Shown piece by piece: positions 1-8,603 of a DNA stretch of 58,696 bases. The stretch covers positions 1-58,696 of the forward strand of contig CANPZL010000001.1 of assembly GCA_947589055.1 (NCBI GenBank), read 5' to 3'. The stretch is from an uncultured Lachnospiraceae bacterium (GTDB lineage Bacteria > Bacillota > Clostridia > Lachnospirales > Lachnospiraceae). The notes beneath the pieces were generated by a model. The model was not told the origin of the DNA and did no database searches. It saw nothing but the letters and a program-made list of their open reading frames with translations. The position numbers and the translations under genes are program-made. Position 1 is the first letter of the stretch; the number at the start of each line of letters is the position of its first letter.

Positions 1-84
1 CATATGTGGATTCGCTGGGGCATCGGATTATGCATTGCTATTCTTTTGGTATGGCGAATCTTGAAAAAGAGAACCCTGCTATAG
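1..84 (+). CDS. 3' end of a membrane protein gene (partial)
   Basis: The plus strand is open from the window start and ends at TAG 82-84. The visible 27 residues form one hydrophobic segment (core GIGLCIAILLVW) followed by a basic tail RILKKR, as in a C-terminal transmembrane helix with positive residues on the cytoplasmic side. The stop overlaps the stop of the minus-strand cytidylyltransferase gene by a few bases, so the two would be convergent. The family cannot be identified from so little sequence. A chance open frame remains possible. Confidence 0.35.
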   Translation, partial: HMWIRWGIGLCIAILLVWRILKKRTLL

Positions 85-780
85 TTTGTTATCCTGACAT
101 TCCTTGTTTTTCAATAAAAATTCTGTGAAAGCAAAATCCAACTGACTATCAATATCCACAGATTTTTCCTGTGACATAATATATCCAGTACCGTTGGAGC
201 CAAAAAAGCAATTACTTTTTATAAAACTCGCTGTTTTAGCCATATAGATTGCTCCATTAAGCCGATAGTATTGTGGTAATTTCTGCCTACAGGCAAGAAT
301 AACATCTTCTCGGATAAAATCATCTAACGAATTATCTTTCCCCAATATACCAGACCATAATGGAGAATGCTCACATTCACATACACTAACCAGATAATCC
401 CAATTACCACTCATAAATACTTCATAAGCTTTTATAATATCCTCTGCGTCACGAAAAGGAGACGTAGGCTGAAGCTTACATACTTCATTATAACTTATAT
501 TTTTTTCTTTAAAAAACTGCAATGCATGTAAAATAACAGCATCGGAAGAAACCATATCACCTGAAATTTCTTTTGGCCGTATAAAGGGAACTTCAGCACC
601 ATATTTTAACGAAATTTGTGCTATTTGCTCACTATCCGTAGAAACAATAACCTTTTCAAATACCTTTGATTCTATTGCCGCCTGTATGGTATATGCAATT
701 AAAGGTTTTCCATTTAAATCCTTTATATTTTTATTAGGAACTCCTTTTGATCCACCTCTGGCCGGAATTACTGCTAACAT
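79..780 (-). CDS. neuA: CMP-nonulosonate (sialic/legionaminic-type) cytidylyltransferase
   Basis: Protein of about 233 residues of the cytidylyltransferase family (NeuA/LegF type), which activates a nonulosonic acid with CTP to give the CMP-sugar donor in the cytoplasm. The N-terminus carries the family nucleotide-binding signature IPARGGSKGVPNKNI, followed by a typical LQPTSPFR segment near the middle. I start at ATG 780 because an AAGGTGG-like ribosome binding site lies just upstream; a TTG one codon earlier is less likely. It is the last gene of the left operon, downstream of the NeuB-type synthase and the NeuD-like fusion, so it should complete donor synthesis. Whether the sugar is sialic, legionaminic or another nonulosonate cannot be told from this gene. 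Confidence 0.9.
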   Translation of the reverse strand: MLAVIPARGGSKGVPNKNIKDLNGKPLIAYTIQAAIESKVFEKVIVSTDSEQIAQISLKYGAEVPFIRPKEISGDMVSSDAVILHALQFFKEKNISYNEVCKLQPTSPFRDAEDIIKAYEVFMSGNWDYLVSVCECEHSPLWSGILGKDNSLDDFIREDVILACRQKLPQYYRLNGAIYMAKTASFIKSNCFFGSNGTGYIMSQEKSVDIDSQLDFAFTEFLLKNKECQDNKL

Positions 781-809
781 CAATCCACCTTCTTTCCACT
801 ACTCTCAAT

Positions 810-2153
810 CTATAACCGTTTTCGTGCCGGAACTCCTATATATGTACCAGCTTCCGTGATACTATCTTTTACAACAGCTCCTGCACCTATCACGACATTA
901 TCACAAACGGATACTTTATCTTTAATAATACTCCCTGCACCGCAAAAAACATGATCGCCAATTATAGTTCGTCCACAAATAGTTGTGTTCGGAGCTATAT
1001 GCGTATGACTTCCGATTTTCACTTCATGTTCAATTATAGCCCCCGTATTTATGATTGTATTATCACCTATTATTGATTGAGGTCCTAAATAGGCTCCTTG
1101 TGCAATAAAACATCCGGAGCCGATTTTCACATTCATTCCCAGATTCGCATTTACAGCAATAATAGATATAAAATGATAATCATTGTTCTTTTCTAATTTT
1201 AAATACATCTCTTTTCTTTTATCATTATCGCCAATCGCTATAATATGATAATCATTTTCATTTGGAATATAAGTTTTTGCAACTTGGCATCCTAGAATAG
1301 ATTCTCCTTGCTTTGCACAATCATCAATTAAGATAACTTCTATTGTCTGATTTTGTTCATGCAATGTATTGATAATACTTCTGGCATGACCGCCACAGCC
1401 AAAAATAACTAATCTATTCCCCCTATTTGAATAAGGGTTTAATAATGCATTTGCTTGTAAATCCCCAAACGTTTTTATTTCCTGAGCCTTATAATACGCA
1501 ACTGGATAAGACGGATAACACATGGCACGAACAAATCGTTCCCTTTGTTCATCTGTCACATCGCCGGCAGGCTCATCATCCATAGAACAGCCTTGCTTAC
1601 AATAGCTTACTCTATCCTCCTGTTTTTTCCCTACATGTCCCTTATCCACCATATTTAATGCTTCTAAAAAATACTCCATACTTTCAAACATTACACGATG
1701 ATACAAAGTCAACTGAGTATCAAAGTCCTCAATTGGAATCGCTTTTTGTATTAAAATATTCCCATAACCGCATCCAGATTCAATATAATGCCAAGTAAAA
1801 CCCCATTCCTTTTCTTTATTGATCATTGCCCAAGTCAAACTTTGAAACTCTCGATAACGTGGAAGCAACGCTGGAAATAGATTCATAATTTTTCCATCAA
1901 CTATGTCAATAACTTCCTGACCAATCATATAACTATAATATACCGAACAAATTATATCAGGAATAAATGGGAGATTATTTTTTTCTATTTTATCAAAAGT
2001 ATATCCAATTCCCTTTTTTATACATAAACCTTCTAAATCAGCAATATATTTTTCAGCCTTATGTGTATAGACATATACTTCACAGCCTTGCTCCAAAAGT
2101 AATTCCAAAGCTCTACAGCCTGCCCAATGATAACCGCACAATATAACTTTCAT
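810..2153 (-). CDS. Formyltransferase-like domain fused to NeuD/PglD-type sugar O/N-acyltransferase
   Basis: Two domains. Residues 1 to about 170 resemble the formyltransferase fold of methionyl-tRNA and sugar formyltransferases (segment MNLFPALLPRYRE). Residues about 247-447 are a NeuD/PglD-type acyltransferase: a Rossmann-like start (VIFGCGGHARSI), then left-handed beta-helix hexapeptides with the likely catalytic His in AIIEHEVKIG, ending GVPARK. The formyltransferase part keeps the conserved Asn (N91), but the usual His two residues on is Phe93 and the usual Asp of the GxDxG loop is Gly129, so formyl transfer is doubtful. It sits between the TIM-barrel gene and neuA with a GAGG ribosome binding site, so it probably decorates the nonulosonate or its precursor. 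The acyltransferase assignment is firm; the role of the N-terminal half is inferred. Confidence 0.85.
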   Translation of the reverse strand: MKVILCGYHWAGCRALELLLEQGCEVYVYTHKAEKYIADLEGLCIKKGIGYTFDKIEKNNLPFIPDIICSVYYSYMIGQEVIDIVDGKIMNLFPALLPRYREFQSLTWAMINKEKEWGFTWHYIESGCGYGNILIQKAIPIEDFDTQLTLYHRVMFESMEYFLEALNMVDKGHVGKKQEDRVSYCKQGCSMDDEPAGDVTDEQRERFVRAMCYPSYPVAYYKAQEIKTFGDLQANALLNPYSNRGNRLVIFGCGGHARSIINTLHEQNQTIEVILIDDCAKQGESILGCQVAKTYIPNENDYHIIAIGDNDKRKEMYLKLEKNNDYHFISIIAVNANLGMNVKIGSGCFIAQGAYLGPQSIIGDNTIINTGAIIEHEVKIGSHTHIAPNTTICGRTIIGDHVFCGAGSIIKDKVSVCDNVVIGAGAVVKDSITEAGTYIGVPARKRL

Positions 2154-2191
2154 TTTCTATCCTCACTTCTCATTTTGTGAATTGCTAATTA

Positions 2192-3076
2192 TCACGAATC
2201 ATCCTTATTGTTCTTTTTATCATTTATTATTTGATCGATCCATTCATAATTCTTTTTCACATTTTCAATCGAATCTTTGACTTCTAAGGTTACATTTACC
2301 TCTAAATCCAACAATTCCATAAATGCTTGAAAAATCGGACTTTCCTGAGTTAGAATTCGATGTTCATCTATTATTCCATTGTTTTCACTTAAATGCAGCC
2401 ATTTCACATATTGTTTTAAGCTTCTTACTTCTTCTATATAATTTAATTTCAGTGTATGGCAGGATACATACAAATGCCCTAAATCTAAAAGCAAATCAAA
2501 CTCTAATTCCTGTTTCATTTCTTTAATAGAATCATAATCCGTCATCAAAAAATAATTATTATGATGGAATCGTTGGAAATTTCCAACATTTAATACATTA
2601 TTTTCTAAATACACCTTAATATGATTTTCTTCTGCCTTTTTAGATATTTTCTGATAAGCACTGCAAAATCGATCAACTGCCTTTGAACGATCATATATGA
2701 TTTCTGCTGTAATCTCTCTACCTATCTGCCCAATACCTACTTCAACCAAAAAACCTGCGTGAAGGGATAAAACAGAACAGTTCAACTTAACTAACAAATC
2801 TATACAGTTCATGTAGTGTTGAAGTGATCTTTGATAAATTTCGTCATTACAGGAAGCTAAATTTATCACAAAATCATGCTTCGGCGGTGGAAAATAAGCA
2901 TGACATACATAATTCATATTTTTTCGTTTTTTCCATTGCAATAGATCGTCCACTAATGTTTCATAATATTCTGTGCCGCCTGAAAATTCGATATTATGAA
3001 TTCCACAATCTGCACAAATCTGCAACACATCTGAAATTCGTTTTTTTTGAATAGCGGATGATGATAAATAAAGCAT
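2192..3076 (-). CDS. Sugar phosphate isomerase/epimerase-like TIM barrel protein
   Basis: A 294-residue protein resembling the xylose isomerase-like TIM barrel family (AP endonuclease 2 superfamily). Visible features are the ordered barrel strands: IHNIEFSGG, NYVCHAYFPPP, SVLSLHAGF, KVYLENNV, DLLLDLGHLYVSCH and WLHLSENNG. The His, Glu and Asp at strand ends suit a divalent-metal site. It lies 9 bp downstream of the NeuB-type gene behind a GGAGAGG ribosome binding site, so it is probably part of nonulosonate formation or modification. The exact reaction cannot be read from the sequence. Alternatives in this fold include epimerases, dehydratases and hydrolases. Confidence 0.75.
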   Translation of the reverse strand: MLYLSSSAIQKKRISDVLQICADCGIHNIEFSGGTEYYETLVDDLLQWKKRKNMNYVCHAYFPPPKHDFVINLASCNDEIYQRSLQHYMNCIDLLVKLNCSVLSLHAGFLVEVGIGQIGREITAEIIYDRSKAVDRFCSAYQKISKKAEENHIKVYLENNVLNVGNFQRFHHNNYFLMTDYDSIKEMKQELEFDLLLDLGHLYVSCHTLKLNYIEEVRSLKQYVKWLHLSENNGIIDEHRILTQESPIFQAFMELLDLEVNVTLEVKDSIENVKKNYEWIDQIINDKKNNKDDS

Positions 3077-3085
3077 ATTCCTCTC

Positions 3086-4132
3086 CTAAATTTCAATAAT
3101 CTCATCTACTACATAATCTTTAGATGCAGTTTTTTTCAATACTTCATCAATATAAATTGCTGAAATACCAACACCATTTGTCCGTTTCGCAGTAACATTA
3201 TCATTTGTAAACGGCGTACCAGCCTGAATAAACGTTTTCGCCACCAAGCATTTTTGTAATGTCTTTCTTGTAAATTGCTCTGAACATGTTGGCATTTTTA
3301 TCTCATTTCCAAGATATTTTTCTACAGTTCGAATTTGCTGTACCAACTGCTTTAACTCTTCTGCGGTAACAGAAGCCTTTTGATCTGGACCTGCAGAAGT
3401 TCGATCAAGCGTAAAATGCTTTTCTATCACCTTTGCACCTTTTGCAACTGCAAATGGAGCCGCACCAATCCCCACTGAATGATCCGAATATCCTACTAGT
3501 ATATCAAACTTTTTCTTAAATGTATCTATAACATTTAAATTTGCTTCTGTATCCTGAATTGGATAGTTTGCTGAACATTGCAATAAAATCACCTGCTTAT
3601 TGAAAGGGAAAATTGCTTCTAATGCTTTTTCAACCTCTTCAAGATAACACATCCCTGCCGATAAAATGATTGGTTTTCCCGTTTTTGCTACTTCTCTAAG
3701 ATATTGAATATTTGTTATATCTGTTGCTGCAATTTTAATCGCCGGAACATCTAATTCGCAGAGTTCCATTAAGCTCTCCTGTTCAAACGGAGTTGACAAA
3801 AAAGTCAAGTTTTTTTCTTCTGCATAAACTTTCAGCATCCGCATATTATCTTTATTTACTTCGAGTGCTTTTAGCATATCAAACTGACTTTCATCCTTGC
3901 TTGTAGTCTTTAACTGATACGGCGCTTTTGGTGCTTGCTTTAATACTAATCCTTCCGGTTTAAAAGATTGAAATTTTACTGCATCTACACCGGCATCACA
4001 AGCAGCATCTATCAATTTCTTTGCAGTATTCATATCTCCATTATGGTTAACACCTGCTTCGGCAATTATATAGGTTCTGGAAACATCTGAAATTACTTGA
4101 TGGTTTATTTCGATTTCCCGATTAAAATTCAT
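3086..4132 (-). CDS. neuB: NeuB-type nonulosonic acid synthase (PEP-condensing)
   Basis: A 348-residue synthase that would condense phosphoenolpyruvate with a six-carbon N-acyl amino sugar to give a nine-carbon nonulosonic acid. The N-terminal TIM barrel shows IIAEAGVNHNGD, DAVKFQSFKPE, FLSTPFEQES, KIAATDI, ILSAGM, GYSDHS and EKHFTLDR followed by GPDQKAS, all standard NeuB landmarks. Residues from about 285 form the C-terminal SAF (antifreeze-like) domain, here with RKCLVAK-like and FTNDNVTAKR segments. It lies directly after the CBS-aminotransferase gene. Sialate, legionaminate and related synthases share these motifs, so the product sugar is not fixed, but a LegC-like aminotransferase upstream favours a legionaminate-type diamino sugar. 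Confidence 0.93.
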   Translation of the reverse strand: MNFNREIEINHQVISDVSRTYIIAEAGVNHNGDMNTAKKLIDAACDAGVDAVKFQSFKPEGLVLKQAPKAPYQLKTTSKDESQFDMLKALEVNKDNMRMLKVYAEEKNLTFLSTPFEQESLMELCELDVPAIKIAATDITNIQYLREVAKTGKPIILSAGMCYLEEVEKALEAIFPFNKQVILLQCSANYPIQDTEANLNVIDTFKKKFDILVGYSDHSVGIGAAPFAVAKGAKVIEKHFTLDRTSAGPDQKASVTAEELKQLVQQIRTVEKYLGNEIKMPTCSEQFTRKTLQKCLVAKTFIQAGTPFTNDNVTAKRTNGVGISAIYIDEVLKKTASKDYVVDEIIEI

Positions 4133-4136
4133 TGCA

Positions 4137-5570
4137 TTACTCCCTTTCCTTCATGCTCAAGATAACTGCTATTTTCTCTATAACTTCTTCTGTCACACGG
4201 TAATTTGTAGGTAAATTGATACCTCTTTTTGAAATCCTATTACTTACTGTACATTCCTTTGGCGCATATGCCTTATAAATATCCATTTTACTCAATGGAA
4301 CAAAAAACGGTCGGGAATCAATCCCAATCTGCTTCATTTGAAGAATCATCTCATCCCGCTTCTCCGGCTGTACCAGAATACTCACCAGCCAAGCGACCTT
4401 TTTTCTTGCAGCTATATCTTTCCTTTGTAAAATAACATTCGTTTCATTTTTTAATATCTTTCGATACTTTTCTTCCAATACTTCTCTCCAACTTAAAATA
4501 TCGTCAATTCGCTCAATCTGTCCCACTCCGATCGCCGCCTGTAAATTCGTCATTCTATAATTATAGCCCACCACATCGTGATAATATCTCCGTTCCTTCG
4601 ACATACCATGATCTCGCAGCTTTCTCATGGAATTACTTAATTCTTCAGAATTAGTAACACACATACCACCTTCACCCGTGGTAATCACCTTATTTCCAAA
4701 AAAGGAAAAGCACCCAATATCTCCAAATGAACCAACCCTTTTTCCATTAAACATAGCCCCGTGTGCTTCAGCACAATCTTCAATCACATATAAATTATAC
4801 TCATTAGCAATTTTCATAATGGAATCCATGTCACATGGCTGTCCATACAGGTGAACCGGTATAATTGCTTTTGTTTTCGGAGTGATTGCCTCTTTTATCC
4901 GATTCGGATCAATACACCAACTACTCTCTTCTATATCTACGATTATAGGGGTTGCACCAGTATATAATACTGCGTTGATTGTTGCAGCGAAAGTCAAATC
5001 CGGAACAATCACTTCATCTCCAGTTTTAATTCCCAGTGCTACTAATGCCAAATGCAATGAAACGGTTCCATTTGATACGGCCACCCCATAAGAAGAACCA
5101 CAATATGAAGAAAAATCCTGTTCAAATTTGTTAATATAGTATCCGCTGCTTGAAATCCAAGTAGATACAAAAGCATCTAACAAATAATTTAATTCATTAC
5201 CATTTAACTGCGGATCTGCAATCGGAGTTTTCCCCTCTTGTTTATAATATCCCAACAATTTCTTTTCTTTATCAATAATAGGAATCACTCGAATATTATC
5301 GGCAAATTTACCTTGAATGGACATTTCCGTCTCATCTTCCGTAGCTAAAACAGCTATCGGCTTCACAAATTTTTCTGCCCGTTCATTTAATGTATATCCT
5401 TGCATTAAAGCACGTTTAATATCACCATCTGTAAGTACTCCCTGAAATATTCCTCTATCATTTTGAACAAATACAATACCATTTGTGTTTTCATTCATCT
5501 TATACATGAATGACATCAGTGAATCATTTGCATGTCCAATCATGGAATCTTTAATGTCATATTTTTTCAT
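4137..5570 (-). CDS. CBS-domain/DegT-family aminotransferase fusion (LegC-like)
   Basis: Residues 1 to about 112 form a tandem CBS-type region (GIVFVQNDRGIFQGVLTDGD, RVIPIIDKEKKLLGYY). From about 120 onward is a DegT/DnrJ/EryC1 PLP-dependent sugar aminotransferase. The PLP Lys is K294 in FFGNKVITTGEGG, the cofactor-ring Asp is in VIEDCAEAHGA, and SNGTVSLHLAL binds phosphate. LegC/PglE aminotransferases in nonulosonate pathways have a similar GNK-ITTG context and act on 4-keto UDP-sugars. CBS modules commonly bind adenosine nucleotides, so the fusion suggests nucleotide-controlled activity. A GGAGG site precedes ATG 5570. No 4,6-dehydratase or hydrolysing epimerase for the same route is visible in this operon. 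Confidence 0.87.
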   Translation of the reverse strand: MKKYDIKDSMIGHANDSLMSFMYKMNENTNGIVFVQNDRGIFQGVLTDGDIKRALMQGYTLNERAEKFVKPIAVLATEDETEMSIQGKFADNIRVIPIIDKEKKLLGYYKQEGKTPIADPQLNGNELNYLLDAFVSTWISSSGYYINKFEQDFSSYCGSSYGVAVSNGTVSLHLALVALGIKTGDEVIVPDLTFAATINAVLYTGATPIIVDIEESSWCIDPNRIKEAITPKTKAIIPVHLYGQPCDMDSIMKIANEYNLYVIEDCAEAHGAMFNGKRVGSFGDIGCFSFFGNKVITTGEGGMCVTNSEELSNSMRKLRDHGMSKERRYYHDVVGYNYRMTNLQAAIGVGQIERIDDILSWREVLEEKYRKILKNETNVILQRKDIAARKKVAWLVSILVQPEKRDEMILQMKQIGIDSRPFFVPLSKMDIYKAYAPKECTVSNRISKRGINLPTNYRVTEEVIEKIAVILSMKERE

Positions 5571-5614
5571 TCTACTTACCTCCAGCTCTTTTTCAGTTCT
5601 TTTGTCAACCGCTT

Positions 5615-6145
5615 TTAATGATACTTTTTCTCCTCCAATAATTTTTGGAAATGCTTCTTATCCCGTTCCTTAAATATCTTTGCAGGTGCGCCACCGGCAA
5701 TTGCCATAGAAGGAATATCAGATGTAACAACACTTCCTGCCTGTATAATAGCACCATCTCCAATCGTAACACCGCCAAGGATCAGTACTCTGGTTCCAAT
5801 CCACACGAAATTTCCAATCGTGACATTCTTATGAATATTTGTATCATCATATGGAATGGCCTCTCCTTTATCATAATTGTGATTAGATGTAATAATCAGG
5901 CATTCCTGTCCCGAATGAAAGTAATCCCCAATCAACACCTTTCCTTCTCCCTCGATTTTTAATCCATTAAAATTCACATGATTTCCTAATACAGTATTTC
6001 CTGTCACTTTACTTTTTCCATTTACTCTTAATTGTCTGCCACATGATTTGCATTGAATTTTAATGACACGTGTCCAAAAAAAGGTTCGAATGCAGTTATA
6101 AATTTTCCTAAATAAATTCATGACCGATTTAATCAATACTTTCAT
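5615..6145 (-). CDS. Hexapeptide-repeat (left-handed beta-helix) acetyltransferase
   Basis: About 176 residues. A basic, partly hydrophobic N-terminus is followed by left-handed beta-helix hexapeptides ([49 protein letters not shown]) and the closing [11 protein letters not shown] typical of WbbJ/NodL/Maa-type O-acetyltransferases. The catalytic-type His is in ITSNHNYD. It would acetylate a glycan residue or precursor using acetyl-CoA. An AGGAG site precedes two adjacent ATG codons; I use the second (6145) because the spacing is better. An earlier TTG (6163) has no ribosome binding site. It is co-directional with the methyltransferase upstream, so both may modify the same polymer. Confidence 0.85.
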   Translation of the reverse strand: MKVLIKSVMNLFRKIYNCIRTFFWTRVIKIQCKSCGRQLRVNGKSKVTGNTVLGNHVNFNGLKIEGEGKVLIGDYFHSGQECLIITSNHNYDKGEAIPYDDTNIHKNVTIGNFVWIGTRVLILGGVTIGDGAIIQAGSVVTSDIPSMAIAGGAPAKIFKERDKKHFQKLLEEKKYH

Positions 6146-6193
6146 CATACTCCTAATATTCAATTCATATTTATTGTATCATTGCTATACAAT

Positions 6194-7045
6194 CTATTTT
6201 CGTTTCAAAATAAAAAACAAAGTATCGCACATTTCAAGTTCTTTTAATTTTTTCTCATATGCTTCATTTAATTCCCTGCTATCCAACATACTCCATTTTT
6301 CATGTCCACCCGGTCTTCCTTTTGCCAACCAAAACAAATGATTGGAGATAGGATACCTCTGAACCTGGCCGGCATCTATAATATCATATTTACCACACTG
6401 TTTAATCAGCATACTCAAGCTTTGAATACTATACAGATACAAATGTGCACTCCAATATGTGAAATCAGCAAATTTCTCGCTTTCATATAGTGTCAGCAAA
6501 ACATCATTGGCATTGGGAACTTCTATAATAAGAAGCCCATCTGTTTTTAAATAATCGCTCAATTTATTCAGCCATACTTCAGGATTGGACAAATGTTCAA
6601 ATACATGAAATAACGTGATTATATCTACTTTTTTATTGCATTCTTCAATAGTTTTAAAACACTTTATTCCTCGTTTAGCCAGAAAACTTCGTTCATCCTT
6701 CCCAAGCTCTATGCCATAGCTTTCTTTTGCCACTTTAGAAATATTATGTAGAAATCCACCGTATCCACAGCCAAAATCTAATATCACTTTATTTTCACAA
6801 AGAGCCTTGACTGCTTCAAACCTTCTTCGATCATCTCCTTCTGCAAGACGTAATCTTTCTTCAATATCAACATTTGACATATTATTGGTCTCATACATAA
6901 AACCGTTTTCATAATCATACTCTTGATCTAATACGCTCAAGAATTTTGTTCCACACTTGGGGCATTGATAAACATCAATCAATTCATTATCTCGTGTGCC
7001 TTGATGGATACATTTGCTTATACCCCCCCCTTGCAAATTGGACAT
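6194..7045 (-). CDS. SAM-dependent methyltransferase, N-terminus interrupted at a G8 tract
   Basis: Class I methyltransferase with motif I VILDFGCGYGGFL near residue 90, the acidic strand-2 residue in SYGIELG, and HVFEHLSNPEVWLNKL, a pattern of the Methyltransf_23 family. A YQCPKCGTKFL segment near residue 27 looks like half of a zinc ribbon. The open frame as read begins at ATG 7045, which has no ribosome binding site. A well-placed AAGGGG precedes ATG 7059 in another frame, encoding MKQMQCPICKGG, the missing CxxC half of the ribbon. That frame runs into the eight-G tract (7023-7030) and stops; nine Gs would join the two. The gene therefore appears off in this sequence, or it carries a homopolymer error. 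It likely methylates a glycan residue. Confidence 0.8.
   Translation of the reverse strand: MSNLQGGGISKCIHQGTRDNELIDVYQCPKCGTKFLSVLDQEYDYENGFMYETNNMSNVDIEERLRLAEGDDRRRFEAVKALCENKVILDFGCGYGGFLHNISKVAKESYGIELGKDERSFLAKRGIKCFKTIEECNKKVDIITLFHVFEHLSNPEVWLNKLSDYLKTDGLLIIEVPNANDVLLTLYESEKFADFTYWSAHLYLYSIQSLSMLIKQCGKYDIIDAGQVQRYPISNHLFWLAKGRPGGHEKWSMLDSRELNEAYEKKLKELEMCDTLFFILKRK
7023..7030. repeat. G8:C8 homopolymer tract at a frame break in the methyltransferase gene
   Basis: Eight consecutive C on the plus strand (G on the coding strand). The frame upstream of the tract has a good ribosome binding site and encodes a CPIC zinc-ribbon half. The frame downstream encodes the other ribbon half and the methyltransferase. 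One added G, or loss of two, joins them. This fits a slipped-strand phase-variation tract. Confidence 0.75.
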
Positions 7046-7127
7046 TGCATTTGTTTCATTGAATATTTCCCCTTTCTATTTGTTATTGTTTTTTCGATTT
7101 TTTACTTATACTGTAAAATCCCTAAGA

Positions 7128-8588
7128 CTATAAATGCTTTCTATGCTTATTCCCTTTTATAATGCGATTTATCTGTGCCTCAATCACATTCAAAGAATCT
7201 GTAAGCCAAAACTCCTTCTGAATCCCTTCCGTTTGTTCATTTTGCACTGCTAATTTTAAGTCCGCAGGTGTATCCACTCTTTTTGCATAACCTTGTTCAA
7301 TCAATGGCTGCATTTGAGATGTGTATGTGTCCACATTGCAAATATAGGTAAGCAATCCGAATCCAATTCCTTCAAAGAGTGCAGTTGAATAAACTCCAAC
7401 CTGAACATCACTTTCTACAAACAACTGATACAAATCAGGTTCACTCCTATCAATTACTTCTATCTCCTCACACTCTTTTAATTCTATATAGCGTTCTTTC
7501 CAGTCAGGAATTTCTCCGGGGTGCAGTTTATAAAGTATTCTATACTCATTTCTTTTACATAAATGTGCAAACTTTACCGCAAATTCACTTAGTTGCCCGC
7601 CAACCGTCCCTTGTGATATAAACAGTATCGTCTTCCGGTTTGATCTTCTTTGATACTTTTCTCTAATTTCTTTAATCTTTGCTTCAAAATAAGGAAATCC
7701 TACTGGAATCAAATATTCCTCATCAATCGGTAACTGAAGTTGTTTTTTCCAATAATCCGATAATAACCATATTTCATCCGGTAATTGTCTAACAATTTGA
7801 TCTGCAGCATACTGATATGGAATATGCATGGGGAATAAATTTCCATGCTGTAATTCTACTGTCCGTATCCCTTCACGCTTTGCTATTTCATTCACAATCA
7901 TACAATCCATATTATATGATACCACTTCTATAATAAGCTTAGGATGTATTTTGCGAAATATTTTTTCATATTCTATATGCTTTCTTTTACTAATTAATAA
8001 ACGTTTTGTAATAATAGCGTATATGTGATCCAAATCCAAATCAAGCTGTAGGTTTTGTTTTAACTCCTTTAATGGTATCTCTGTTCGGTCTTTCACTTCC
8101 CGGAGCAAAACTTTATATCTCTTTTTATGAAATTTTCTTATTCTAAAATAATATAAATTTCCTACTACTGCAATTTTATCAAGATAAATCAAATTCTTCG
8201 TATTAGTCGGCTTTAAGTGTCTCATTTCATAAGGTCGTTCCAAGACATAATAATGCTCTAGTAAATCTCTTATTTTTTCTGTATATTTACATTCGTATTG
8301 GTTCCCGACTTTAATTTTCCGTTCATGATTTAAAATAAGAACTTCAACATTCTTGTTATGAACCTTTTTTCCAAATAAAATAGTACCTATTATTTCAAAA
8401 CAGGACTTGAGTTTATACCTTATTCGTCTAGGTTGATTATGTGCCACGCCTATATTTCCATCATAGATAGATAAAATATAACTCCATATTTCAAATCGTG
8501 AATATACCCAATAATTATTTCCATCAATTTCGTCAAAATATAAGTTGTATTTCTTTTCTATCTGAAGAAACCGTTCATTGATGTCCAT
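7128..8588 (-). CDS. Putative GT-B glycosyltransferase with HP motif (candidate nonulosonyl/capsule-type transferase)
   Basis: A 486-residue soluble protein without membrane segments. The C-terminal half contains TVELQHGNLFP, the Rossmann strand KTILFISQGTVGG, YKLHPGE and VGVYSTALFEGIGFG. An HP dipeptide plus an S/T-S/T pair near the C-terminus is seen in several bacterial sialyltransferase and capsule-type GT-B families, and also in CDP-glycerol glycerophosphotransferase-like enzymes. The D/E-D/E-G motif of sialyltransferases was not clearly found. Because the same operon ends in nonulosonate donor synthesis, this is the best candidate here for the transferase that uses the CMP-sugar, but that is inference. 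An AGAAGGG site precedes ATG 8588. Confidence 0.6.
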   Translation of the reverse strand: MDINERFLQIEKKYNLYFDEIDGNNYWVYSRFEIWSYILSIYDGNIGVAHNQPRRIRYKLKSCFEIIGTILFGKKVHNKNVEVLILNHERKIKVGNQYECKYTEKIRDLLEHYYVLERPYEMRHLKPTNTKNLIYLDKIAVVGNLYYFRIRKFHKKRYKVLLREVKDRTEIPLKELKQNLQLDLDLDHIYAIITKRLLISKRKHIEYEKIFRKIHPKLIIEVVSYNMDCMIVNEIAKREGIRTVELQHGNLFPMHIPYQYAADQIVRQLPDEIWLLSDYWKKQLQLPIDEEYLIPVGFPYFEAKIKEIREKYQRRSNRKTILFISQGTVGGQLSEFAVKFAHLCKRNEYRILYKLHPGEIPDWKERYIELKECEEIEVIDRSEPDLYQLFVESDVQVGVYSTALFEGIGFGLLTYICNVDTYTSQMQPLIEQGYAKRVDTPADLKLAVQNEQTEGIQKEFWLTDSLNVIEAQINRIIKGNKHRKHL

Positions 8589-8603
8589 GCTTTTATCCCT
8601 TCT

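Noticed and set aside
5615..6163. TTG start at 6163 for the hexapeptide acetyltransferase
   Set aside because: No ribosome binding site precedes it, while AGGAG sits just before the ATG pair at 6143-6148.
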